Shown here: positions 1 to 5,166 of the stretch, piece by piece
How the letters are laid out: each line of letters begins with the position of its first letter
Position numbering within the stretch: the stretch's first letter is position 1
DNA from: Pyrobaculum sp.
GTDB taxonomy: Archaea; Thermoproteota; Thermoprotei; Thermoproteales; Thermoproteaceae
DNA: 5,596 nucleotides
Assembly (NCBI GenBank): GCA_009903905.1
Contig: WYEI01000208.1
Location: forward strand, 1-5,596
Direction: 5' to 3'
Translations under genes and position numbers: made by a program
Notes under the pieces: model-generated
What the model was told of the DNA's origin: nothing
What the model saw: the letters and a program-made list of their open reading frames with translations, nothing else
Databases searched by the model: none

Positions 1-190
1 CGGCGGGGCGTCGGTCCCCAGGCTACTCCGGCCGTAGGGCCGGGGGGACCTGGGCATGCGGGGAAACGGCGGAGGTCCGGGAGGGAGCACGCCTAACCCG
101 CAGCCGGCGCGTTCGCCGGGGAGCCGGGGGGAGGGACGCCCGGGCGGGCGCCGCCCGGAGTCGTCGTCGGTCCCGGGTCGCCGCCGCTTT
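1..190 (+). ncRNA. Signal recognition particle (7S) RNA, 3' part; 5' end outside the window
   Basis: RNA scaffold of the signal recognition particle, which targets nascent membrane and secreted proteins. Helix 6 folds as 17-22 with 49-54 and 28-33 with 38-43, capped by GUAG at 34-37, a GNAR tetraloop of the kind bound by SRP19. Helix 8 (SRP54-binding domain IV) folds as 57-62 with 97-102, an asymmetric loop (63-67 against 94-96), 68-71 with 90-93, the symmetric loop GAGG (72-75) against AGCA (86-89), 76-78 with 83-85, and a GGGA tetraloop (79-82). Helix 5 pairs 1-5 with 114-118 and 8-15 with 103-110. Archaeal 7S RNAs are about 300 nt, so roughly 100-130 nt lie upstream of base 1. The 3' end is not fixed; I place it near CTTT at 187-190. 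Helix 8 is contiguous, so the gene is not permuted there in the way reported for Thermoproteus. Confidence 0.93.
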
Positions 191-230
191 AGAGCGCTCG
201 TATACTCTTGCCGAGACTTTCTGCGGGTCG

Positions 231-1073
231 TCAACAAGAGCTGGAGGAGACTCCGCTGGCGTCTTCCGCCTTTGGCCGACTCTGCACCTGTCTCTTTGTA
301 TAGATCCACGTCAACGCCGCAACGAGCCAGGCGGTAGCGGCTCCTTGCAACCCCACGGGGCCCCAGAGCCACCTATCGGGCAATAACCGTGGATAGAGCA
401 CGTAGTAGATGACGGCCCACGAATTCACGGCTCCGTGTGTGAGGGCGGCTCCCCAGACGCCCCAGCGTAGGTAAACGGCTGTGTGTATCACCGCAACTCC
501 GCAGGTAACTGGGATGAAGAGGAGCACTCCCTCAGGCCTCATGTACCAGCCGTATTCGTAGCCGAAGAGTATAGACGGTGTGTGCCAAACCGCCCAGATT
601 ATGCCGACAAGTACAGAGGCCCAGAACCACCCCAGCCTGCCGGCGAGCTTAGGCGTCAAGTAGCCGCGCCAGCCGTATTCCTCGCCGAAGGCTCCCAAAA
701 AGGCCACCCCAAGCGGCAGAAGCGGCGCCAGCGCTATCCACAACGCGGCGGCGACCTCGGCCGGGTACAGCGGGTGCCTAAACGGGGCCAGCGTCGGCGA
801 GGGGAGGTGGAATGGCAGGGTGGCAAGCACCATGAGAGCCAGCCAGAGGAGGACAGGCCAAGTCGAGCCGATGAAAAGCTTGAGAAACCTCGTGCGTGGC
901 GGGGTCGTCTTTGGGCCAGGCCACCACTTGGGCATTACCCTGTGGCCCTCGGCCAAGGCGCCCAGCGCAGGCGTCCACATAGCCGCGGCAAGCCACAACG
1001 TGGATTTAGTAAATCCAAACGCCGCTTGGAACAGCCAGCCGACGCCGAAGGCCACCAGCAAGAACCTATACAT
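231..1073 (-). CDS. CPBP (CAAX/ABI) family intramembrane metalloprotease
   Basis: A 280-residue multi-spanning membrane protein. It carries the family's active-site motifs in order: EExxxR (E131, E132, R136), an aromatic-xxx-H motif (W160 to H164) and HxxxN (H213 to N217). Known members are Rce1-like CAAX prenyl proteases and bacterial proteins tied to bacteriocin self-immunity; archaeal substrates are mostly unknown. Hydrophobic segments lie near 1-19, 25-40, 68-88, 107-127, 150-165, 183-201, 205-225 and 240-257. The C-terminal tail after about 259 is polar and ends in a serine run plus one cysteine. The ATG at 1073 overlaps the stop of the upstream gene by 8 bases, and a GGGAG ribosome site lies at 1085-1081, seven bases before it. 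The gene is therefore probably translated by coupling to its neighbour. It converges on the SRP RNA. The family call is firm; the substrate is not known. Confidence 0.9.
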   Translation of the reverse strand: MYRFLLVAFGVGWLFQAAFGFTKSTLWLAAAMWTPALGALAEGHRVMPKWWPGPKTTPPRTRFLKLFIGSTWPVLLWLALMVLATLPFHLPSPTLAPFRHPLYPAEVAAALWIALAPLLPLGVAFLGAFGEEYGWRGYLTPKLAGRLGWFWASVLVGIIWAVWHTPSILFGYEYGWYMRPEGVLLFIPVTCGVAVIHTAVYLRWGVWGAALTHGAVNSWAVIYYVLYPRLLPDRWLWGPVGLQGAATAWLVAALTWIYTKRQVQSRPKAEDASGVSSSSC

Positions 1074-1620
1074 GGCACTTCTCCCTGTCTCCCTCCTCGC
1101 AACAGACGAAGTACTTCCTCCCGTCGCTTTCTATCATGAGCCACACGCCGGAGCACCCCGGAGTAGACACCACAGTAACCCTGCCCACGTCTGAGAAGCA
1201 TATGCCGTAGAATGAGTAGTCAAACGAAACCCGCCAACCCACCGGACAGAAATCCATCAGCAAAATGACATCCCGCGTAGACAGCACCTTCGCAACCCGC
1301 CCAGAAATCCTCACCCTCCTCACGCCCACCAAAACCTCGAAAACACCAGGCCCCACCACAGAGACGCGCCGAGGCATAAGAAAGATGGGTATAAGAGTTA
1401 TTACTATGAAACCTCCAACAAGCGTCAGCAGAAGATTTCGCGGCATATTTGTGCCGAATATATACAGACTGACTAAGAGAGCTACTCCTAGGATTACATA
1501 ACCTAAAACGAGAGGTAAGATAGCCTTAATCTTTCTCCTTCTCAGATAGGACATAAAGCTTAGAAATTCGCGAGAAAAAATGTCTCTCGATATCTGCATA
1601 ATTTGCTGTCGCATAATCAC
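1066..1620 (-). CDS. Two-TM, cysteine-rich membrane protein of unknown function
   Basis: I do not recognise this family. The 184-residue product has a basic N-terminus (RRRKIK at about 27-32), two adjacent hydrophobic helices near 34-56 and 63-82, then a soluble domain of about 100 residues rich in short beta-like stretches. The soluble domain holds seven cysteines, four of them in pairs or near the C-terminus (FVCCEE and EKCHV). The basic stretch before the first helix suggests that both ends face the cytoplasm. Two helices followed by a beta-rich domain recalls bacterial PH-domain membrane proteins, but I see no diagnostic motif. The GTG at 1620 and the ATG two codons later at 1614 are both possible starts; neither has a strong ribosome site. 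The gene leads a two-gene operon and overlaps the CPBP protease start by 8 bases, so the two may act together. Confidence 0.75.
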   Translation of the reverse strand: MIMRQQIMQISRDIFSREFLSFMSYLRRRKIKAILPLVLGYVILGVALLVSLYIFGTNMPRNLLLTLVGGFIVITLIPIFLMPRRVSVVGPGVFEVLVGVRRVRISGRVAKVLSTRDVILLMDFCPVGWRVSFDYSFYGICFSDVGRVTVVSTPGCSGVWLMIESDGRKYFVCCEEGDREKCHV

Positions 1621-1677
1621 GTTGCCTGAAGCGGCCTAGTTTACCATTTTTGGGAATCTCGACAGGGAGTCTCTCGT

Positions 1678-1692
1678 GGATATAGTTTATGA
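1678..1692 (-). promoter_or_regulatory. Possible TATA region for the 1620-1066 gene
   Basis: The 123-base gap between the divergent genes is AT-rich in patches. On the minus strand, ATAAACTATAT at about 1690-1680 is the best TATA-like element. It would start RNA near 1660 and leave a leader of roughly 40-48 nt before the GTG or ATG start. On the + strand, CTTAGATATG near 1720-1729 is a weaker candidate for the 1744 gene. Neither is convincing alone. Confidence 0.3.
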
Positions 1693-1743
1693 GAGGGGAG
1701 AACCGCGCTTGCAGTAGCGCTTAGATATGCCGGGCCTCTTGGG

Positions 1744-2033
1744 ATGCTGAAGGGGCTGGGTGGGGCTAATCCGCCGAAGTTCTATTCGCCGTGTGAAGTC
1801 TGCTACTACATAGCGACGCGTAAGAAGGAGGAGCTGGCGCAACTGACGGTGGAATCTTTATTTAGCGTAGTCTTTGGGGAGATGTGGCGTGGGATGTTGT
1901 TGCGTTCTACGTCTGGAACGCCTTGATGTTCTACGTCTACAACGAGGTGTATCCAATAGTATCTAGGCGCGCCTTGCTTTACTTCTTGGCTGGCGCTGGG
2001 GCGGCGGCGGGGGCGGCCGCGGCGTTGTTATAA
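1744..2033 (+). pseudogene. Small hypothetical protein, interrupted by a one-base frameshift
   Basis: The ATG at 1744 opens a frame that stops at 1926 after 60 codons. The other half of the protein continues in the -1 frame to a TAA at 2031-2033. That frame is closed upstream by a TAG at 1863-1865, so the switch must lie between about 1866 and 1926. The GGGG run at 1876-1879 is a natural place: one added G gives a continuous product of about 96 residues. The second part (from 1878) reads as aromatic-rich sequence with VWNALMFYVYNEVYP, then two arginines and a hydrophobic alanine/glycine tail, which would suit a C-terminal membrane anchor. Its stop codon overlaps the stop of the convergent peptidase gene by 6 bases, as expected of a real gene end. 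I do not recognise the family. It may be a sequencing error, a recent inactivation or, less likely, programmed frameshifting. Confidence 0.55.
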
Positions 2034-2999
2034 GACCTCGGCGCCTTGGTCGGTTATGTGGACGTCGATTTCCAGCCTGACGCCGAATTTGCCGGGGAGG
2101 TAGATGCCGGGCTCTATGGTGAACACCGCGCCGGGCTTCAACACGTCTCTTGAGCCGGGGGAGACGTCGGGCGCCTCGTGTATTTCCAGCCCCAACCCGT
2201 GTCCAGTCCGGTGGATGAAGTAGGGGCCGTAGCCCCTCGTCTCTATAACGGAGCGGGCGGCTCTGTCCACCTCCCCCGCCGACGCGCCCGGCCTGGCGCT
2301 CTGCAGGGCGGCGCGTTGCGCCTCCTCCACCGCGGCGTATACCGCCTTGTACTCCTCTGGCGCCTCGCCGTAGAAAAACGATTTCGTCAAGTCGCCGAAG
2401 TAGCCCTGGTACGCCGCCGAGACGTCTATCACCACGGCGTCTCCCCGTCTGAGCTTCTTGTCCGTGGGCTCTTGATGGGGCAGGGCGGTGTTGGGGCCGA
2501 ACTGGACGAGGATAGGCCCCGGCGAGAGCCCCGCCTCGTACAGCGCTAGGTATATCCTAGCCGCCGCCTGCCTCTCCGAAACGCCGGGCGCAAGCTCCAG
2601 CTCCTCCACAACTCTCCGGATAGCCGACGCGGACTCCCTTATCTTCTCCACCTCGTCCCTCCTTTTGACCAGGCGCCACTCGCGGAAGATGTGGTCGCCC
2701 AGTCTGTACTCCGCCCCGGGGAACGCCCTCTTGACTATCTCGAAGTGGCGGAGGGCGGTGCCTCCGTCTACGTAAATCACGGAGGCGTCGCATCCGGCCG
2801 CGGACTGCCTAAGCGCCTCGGCGGGGTCTTCCCCGTCGCGGTAGCTGTACACCTCTCCGGGCACCCTCCCCGCGTCGAGGGCCGGCACCACGGCGGCTAT
2901 GCGGTCGCCGCACTTCACGGCGGCTTTAAACCGCTCATACGTCTCGAGCCAGACCCCCGTGAGATATGCGAAGTTCACCGTGGTGGTGGCGATTATCAT
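2028..2999 (-). CDS. M24 family aminopeptidase (Xaa-Pro dipeptidase/prolidase type)
   Basis: A dinuclear-metal peptidase of the pita-bread fold, expected in the cytoplasm to cleave X-Pro bonds in peptides. The 323-residue protein has an N-terminal creatinase-like domain (about 1-110) and a C-terminal catalytic domain. All five metal ligands are visible: D192 (VIDVSA), D203 (GDLTKSF), H267 (GHGLGLEIHE), E296 (TIEPGIY) and E310 (VRLEID). H175 and H274 match the conserved active-site histidines. The ligand spacings 11, 64, 29 and 14 equal those of Pyrococcus furiosus prolidase as I recall them. I chose the ATG at 2999: it overlaps the previous stop as ATGA, and a GGAG site lies five bases upstream. 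An in-frame GTG at 3005 overlaps that ribosome site, so it is less likely. Last gene of the operon led by the NikR-like regulator. Exact substrate preference, prolidase or aminopeptidase P, is not settled. Confidence 0.92.
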   Translation of the reverse strand: MIIATTTVNFAYLTGVWLETYERFKAAVKCGDRIAAVVPALDAGRVPGEVYSYRDGEDPAEALRQSAAGCDASVIYVDGGTALRHFEIVKRAFPGAEYRLGDHIFREWRLVKRRDEVEKIRESASAIRRVVEELELAPGVSERQAAARIYLALYEAGLSPGPILVQFGPNTALPHQEPTDKKLRRGDAVVIDVSAAYQGYFGDLTKSFFYGEAPEEYKAVYAAVEEAQRAALQSARPGASAGEVDRAARSVIETRGYGPYFIHRTGHGLGLEIHEAPDVSPGSRDVLKPGAVFTIEPGIYLPGKFGVRLEIDVHITDQGAEVL

Positions 3000-3373
3000 A
3001 TCCACTCCAGGTGCACCGGCGCGGCCCTCCCCTCTTTAAGCCTCCACGCGGCGGTTTCCCAAGTGTAGACGTTGGAGATGACCCAGGCGACGGGCCACAG
3101 CCTCATGTATTTAAGGTCGAGAGGGCTGGGGGCAGGGGGGCCTGGGTGCGTGTGGAATATGGCCACCAGCTCCAGCCCAGATGACTCCGCGTCGGTGATG
3201 GCCCTATACATCTCCTCTGGGTCGAGCAGAAAGGCTGTGGGGCTGTTCAGCACGTTGCGGAGCCAGCTCCAGGTTAAAACAGTTTCTTCCCTGCCGAAGA
3301 GGAGGGCGGGGCACTCGGCGTCTGGGGAACACCTCCGTCTCGCCTCTTCTAGGAGCCTTGCAGGTATTTTCAC
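2996..3373 (-). CDS. JAMM/MPN domain metalloprotease (Mov34/PAD-1 family)
   Basis: A 125-residue single-domain zinc isopeptidase-like protein. The motif residues are E20 (DAECPALLFG), H74 and H76 (HTHP), S83 and D86, which fit the JAMM pattern E...HxH...SxxD. Flanking family features are also present: N43-S44, the LDPEEM at 50-55 and LVAIFHTHP. The gap between H76 and S83 is six residues, one fewer than in the usual consensus, so the loop is short. Archaeal members such as HvJAMM1 remove ubiquitin-like SAMP modifiers from proteins; bacterial relatives process sulfur-carrier proteins. Either role is possible here. The GTG start at 3373 overlaps the regulator's stop as GTGA, and its own TGA overlaps the peptidase ATG, so three genes are chained. 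No clear ribosome site precedes the GTG, which suggests coupled reinitiation. Confidence 0.88.
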   Translation of the reverse strand: MKIPARLLEEARRRCSPDAECPALLFGREETVLTWSWLRNVLNSPTAFLLDPEEMYRAITDAESSGLELVAIFHTHPGPPAPSPLDLKYMRLWPVAWVISNVYTWETAAWRLKEGRAAPVHLEWI

Positions 3374-3738
3374 AGAAGCGGCACGTAACGCGTGAGCTTA
3401 GCCCTTTTGGCTACCTCAAGCGTAAGCTTCTCGATTTGGTCGCCGTCGCCTTTAACCACCACGATTGTTAGGCACCTCCCCTCGACGTGTAGGTGCGTGT
3501 AGGCCACTATGTGGGCCCTGTTTTCCTCTATGGCGTCGCCCACGTCGGAAAAGGCGTCTGTGACCGCCATAACGACGCCGAGGCACTGATGGCCGGGCTT
3601 CTTGTGGTCTTTCTGCATCTCTAGATACTCCTGGAGGGCGGCGGCGACCACCTCGCTCCGGGTGGCGCCGGTCTCTTGCGAAATCTTGTCGATGGCCTCT
3701 GCGAGCTCCTGCGGGAGCGAGACGCCGAAGCGCTTCAC
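3370..3738 (-). CDS. NikR-like ribbon-helix-helix metal-responsive regulator
   Basis: A 122-residue DNA-binding protein. Residues 1-45 form a CopG/MetJ-type ribbon-helix-helix (KRFGVSLPQELAEAID, then TGATRSEVVAAAL). Residues about 50-122 resemble the NikR C-terminal ACT-like regulatory domain (THLHVEGRCL, then IVVVKGDGDQIE). Candidate metal ligands are H76, H82, H84 and C89, which recall E. coli NikR H76, H87, H89 and C95. The spacing differs: the loop before HLH is about five residues shorter, and the gap before the cysteine is one shorter. Extra potential ligands are H50 and C52. The metal may thus be nickel or another ion. The GTG start at 3738 sits about 24 bp from a TATA element, so the mRNA is likely leaderless. 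First gene of the operon with the JAMM protease and M24 peptidase, and divergent from ribC, so it may control both. Confidence 0.82.
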   Translation of the reverse strand: MKRFGVSLPQELAEAIDKISQETGATRSEVVAAALQEYLEMQKDHKKPGHQCLGVVMAVTDAFSDVGDAIEENRAHIVAYTHLHVEGRCLTIVVVKGDGDQIEKLTLEVAKRAKLTRYVPLL

Positions 3739-3754
3739 GTAGGTCTGTGGAGAG

Positions 3755-3768
3755 AGCTTTATATAGCT
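3755..3768. promoter_or_regulatory. Shared TATA element for the NikR-like operon and ribC
   Basis: Only 45 bases separate the GTG at 3738 (minus) and the ATG at 3784 (plus). They hold one strong TATA element, TTTATATA at 3758-3765, which reads as TATATAAA on the other strand. It is centred about 22 bp from the ATG and about 24 bp from the GTG. Archaeal TATA boxes sit about 26 bp before the RNA start, so both messages would start at or next to their first codons. The TATA core is bracketed by AGCT on both sides (3755-3758 and 3765-3768), an imperfect 14-bp inverted repeat. That could be an operator for the dimeric regulator encoded next to it; this last point is inference. Confidence 0.7.
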
Positions 3769-3783
3769 GTTGTTGGCCTCGTC

Positions 3784-4242
3784 ATGGGCTGTATAGGCGT
3801 AGTTGATACCACCTTCGCCAGGGTAGACATGGGCGGCGTCGCCATTGAGGAGCTGAGGAGCTTGATGCCAAATGCCGTGGTTAAGAGGGTCACAGTCCCC
3901 GGCATTAAAAACACCGTGTGGGGCGCCTTGAGGCTGGTCAAGGACGGATGCGACGCGGTGATTGTGCTTGGGTGGGTGGGCCCCACCTCGGTGGATAAAT
4001 ACAGCTACTTAGCCACTTCGGTAGGGCTTATGCAGTTGCAGATAGCCACCGGCGTGCTTGTACTCGACGTGACGGTCCACGAGGAGGAGGGCGGCGGCGA
4101 CGAGAAGAAATTGAAGGAAATCGCCGTCGACAGGACGAGGAAACACGTCTGGAACCTTGTCCAGATGCTGACGGGGGGGCTTGAGCGGTATGCGGGGAAG
4201 GGTCTGAGGCAGGGTTACCCCCACGCGGGGGAGATTACATAA
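3784..4242 (+). CDS. ribC: Riboflavin synthase, archaeal type
   Basis: Cytoplasmic enzyme (EC 2.5.1.9) that converts two molecules of 6,7-dimethyl-8-ribityllumazine to riboflavin and a pyrimidine by-product, the last step of riboflavin synthesis. The archaeal form is unrelated to bacterial RibE and is a paralogue of lumazine synthase. The 152-residue protein matches the Methanocaldococcus jannaschii enzyme (about 156 residues) at its signature stretches: DTTFARVDMG at 8-17, TVPGIKN at 37-43, LGWVGP at 62-67, VHEEE at 98-102 and AGKGLRQGY at 137-145. The frame is open further upstream to 3676, but the ATG at 3784 aligns with the family start and suits a leaderless transcript from the TATA box at 3758-3765. 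The gene stands alone on this strand; no other riboflavin gene is in the window. Confidence 0.95.
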   Translation: MGCIGVVDTTFARVDMGGVAIEELRSLMPNAVVKRVTVPGIKNTVWGALRLVKDGCDAVIVLGWVGPTSVDKYSYLATSVGLMQLQIATGVLVLDVTVHEEEGGGDEKKLKEIAVDRTRKHVWNLVQMLTGGLERYAGKGLRQGYPHAGEIT

Positions 4243-4270
4243 AGTTTTGACAAATCCCAGATATATAACA

Positions 4271-4278
4271 TATATAAA
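4271..4278 (+). promoter_or_regulatory. TATA-like element downstream of ribC
   Basis: TATATAAA lies inside a very AT-rich stretch that begins just after ribC. Its centre is about 27 bases before an ATG at 4302, the spacing expected for a leaderless message. Several other TATA-like strings (4261-4267, 4288-4295) are nearby, so base composition alone could create this match. Confidence 0.35.
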
Positions 4279-4301
4279 GTTTCTATGTATAAATAAAGAG
4301 G

Positions 4302-4382
4302 ATGCCGTGCTTCCCCAAAACTAATACTATTGTATTTTCCATTATTTTATTAATTATCTGCAGTTTTCGTTTTCCTAAGTAA
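4302..4382 (+). CDS. Possible leaderless microprotein of 26 residues
   Basis: An ATG at 4302 opens 26 codons ending in TAA at 4380-4382. The predicted peptide has a short polar start with one cysteine (MPCFPKTNT), a hydrophobic core of about 14 residues (IVFSIILLIICSF) and a basic end (RFPK), like a tiny single-span membrane peptide. The only support is this shape and the TATA element 27 bp upstream. The codons are far more AT-rich than those of the neighbouring genes, and a hydrophobic peptide is what a T-rich stretch encodes by default. No homologue is known to me. Treat as a candidate only. Confidence 0.18.
   Translation: MPCFPKTNTIVFSIILLIICSFRFPK
4334..4374 (+). terminator. T-rich tract, possible terminator downstream of ribC
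   Basis: Repeated T runs (TTTT at 4334-4337, 4344-4347, 4364-4367 and TTTT at 4370-4373) occur on the + strand about 90-130 bases after the ribC stop. Archaeal transcription usually ends at such T tracts without needing a hairpin. A nearer TTTT at 4246-4249 may act as well. Confidence 0.3.
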
Positions 4383-4385
4383 ATC

Positions 4386-4393
4386 TATTTAAA
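4386..4393 (+). promoter_or_regulatory. TATA-like element before the 4415-4467 hairpin
   Basis: TATTTAAA is centred near 4390. A start 26 bases on would be near 4416, exactly where the hairpin's GGCGG strand begins. The core TTTAAA is symmetrical, so direction is judged only from what lies downstream. Confidence 0.35.
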
Positions 4394-4413
4394 CCTAAGC
4401 CAATTTAGTGCCA

Positions 4414-4473
4414 GGGCGGCTACGGCAACGCCACCCCCACGCCCCTCGCTGTTGCCGTAGTTCCGCCTTCTCT
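4414..4473 (+). ncRNA. Candidate small structured RNA or 3'-end hairpin
   Basis: A strong inverted repeat lies in a non-coding gap. GGCGG (4415-4419) and CTACGGCAA (4420-4428) pair perfectly with CCGCC (4463-4467) and TTGCCGTAG (4452-4460), giving a 14-bp stem with a TT bulge at 4461-4462 and a 23-base C-rich loop. A pyrimidine run TTCTCTCT follows on the + strand, and a TATA-like element lies about 26 bases before the stem. Together these suit a short + strand RNA of about 60 nt. The other reading is a 3' hairpin on the minus-strand message, since the DUF1614 stop lies only 7 bases away. I find no box C/D motifs, and no GA-type kink turn in the loop that would mark an H/ACA guide. No function is assigned. 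Confidence 0.4.
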
Positions 4474-5166
4474 CTAGAATAGTCTTGACAGCAGTACTGC
4501 AAGCACCCCACTTAGGAATATCCCGTCGAATACGCCGGCTCCTCCTATCGAGACGAAAGGCGGCCTATGTCTCAGCACCTTTTTCATGTTCAGCACGTCG
4601 GCTCCTATTATCGTGCCGTAGACCGCAGTTATATACGTCGCCACGGGGCCGCCTCCCGCTATGAGGGCCGACAAGGCGGCTATTATGGGCGGCGCTAGAG
4701 CCGGCGTAACTACGCCGACGTTGGGCACCACCCGGCTCACGGCGTAGATGAGGATAGACGCAACGGCCACCGCGGCCAGCAGGGCAGGACTGAAGACGTG
4801 TGCCGCGAGGTATGTGGCTACGGCCAGCGGTACGGCGGCTCCCCCCACGTTTACGGCTATGTAGGACCTCTCCTCCTGGAAGACGATGCGCGGCGTGGGG
4901 ATAGGCATGCCGAACACCACCACGTAGTCCACCACAGGCACATACTGCCTCCGAGATAGCGTGTGCACCACGACGTTTATGGGGCTGGTCGCGAGGCTGA
5001 GGAAGGTGACCGAGCTCCCGAGGAGCAAAGCCGCCAGGAGATGCATGCCTACGGATTTCAACACGTCTACGAAGGAAAACATGAAGAAGGGGAGTAGCAA
5101 AACCGCCAGCCCCGCGTATAGTATCCCCAAGACGCCGTAGAAGGGGAACGCTATTACGACCCTCAT
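4474..5166 (-). CDS. DUF1614 family integral membrane protein
   Basis: A 230-residue, very hydrophobic protein with about seven likely membrane spans (near 5-28, 40-60, 107-125, 127-147, 154-171, 174-192 and 212-228). It has the hallmarks I associate with DUF1614: NVGGAAVP at 106-113, a proline/alanine-rich stretch near 154-161, GTIIGADVLN at 184-193 and SIGGAGVFDGIFLSG at 206-220. The function of the family is not known; conserved glycine, aspartate and asparagine residues within membrane segments suggest a transporter or enzyme rather than a structural protein. The frame is open to 5262, but the ATG at 5166 is the better start: the protein then begins at the first membrane helix, and it overlaps the PhoU-like stop as ATGA. 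Coupling to a PhoU-like gene hints at a role in phosphate or ion transport. Confidence 0.82.
   Translation of the reverse strand: MRVVIAFPFYGVLGILYAGLAVLLLPFFMFSFVDVLKSVGMHLLAALLLGSSVTFLSLATSPINVVVHTLSRRQYVPVVDYVVVFGMPIPTPRIVFQEERSYIAVNVGGAAVPLAVATYLAAHVFSPALLAAVAVASILIYAVSRVVPNVGVVTPALAPPIIAALSALIAGGGPVATYITAVYGTIIGADVLNMKKVLRHRPPFVSIGGAGVFDGIFLSGVLAVLLSRLF

Noticed and set aside
1..190. Permuted SRP RNA as in Thermoproteus
   Set aside because: Helix 8 and both strands of its loops are continuous on this strand, and the flanking helix 5 strands are in the normal order.
56..337. A 93-codon open frame on the + strand at the left end
   Set aside because: It runs through the folded SRP RNA helices and then antisense to the protease end; the glycine/arginine/proline-rich product comes from GC-rich RNA sequence.
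483..1139. A 218-codon open frame on the + strand
   Set aside because: It lies antisense to the CPBP protease, whose catalytic motifs are all intact; the product is arginine- and proline-rich low-quality sequence, as expected of a shadow in GC-rich DNA.
2178..3395. Several + strand open frames of about 95-125 codons
   Set aside because: All are antisense to the M24 peptidase and JAMM genes, whose active-site residues are complete on the minus strand.
3676..3783. An N-terminal extension of riboflavin synthase
   Set aside because: It would run antisense into the regulator's DNA-binding domain and across the TATA box; the ATG at 3784 matches the family start.
4414..4473. The hairpin as an H/ACA-like or C/D guide RNA, or a tRNA
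   Set aside because: No C or D boxes, no ACA after the stem, no kink-turn GA pairs in the loop, and no cloverleaf or T-loop sequence.
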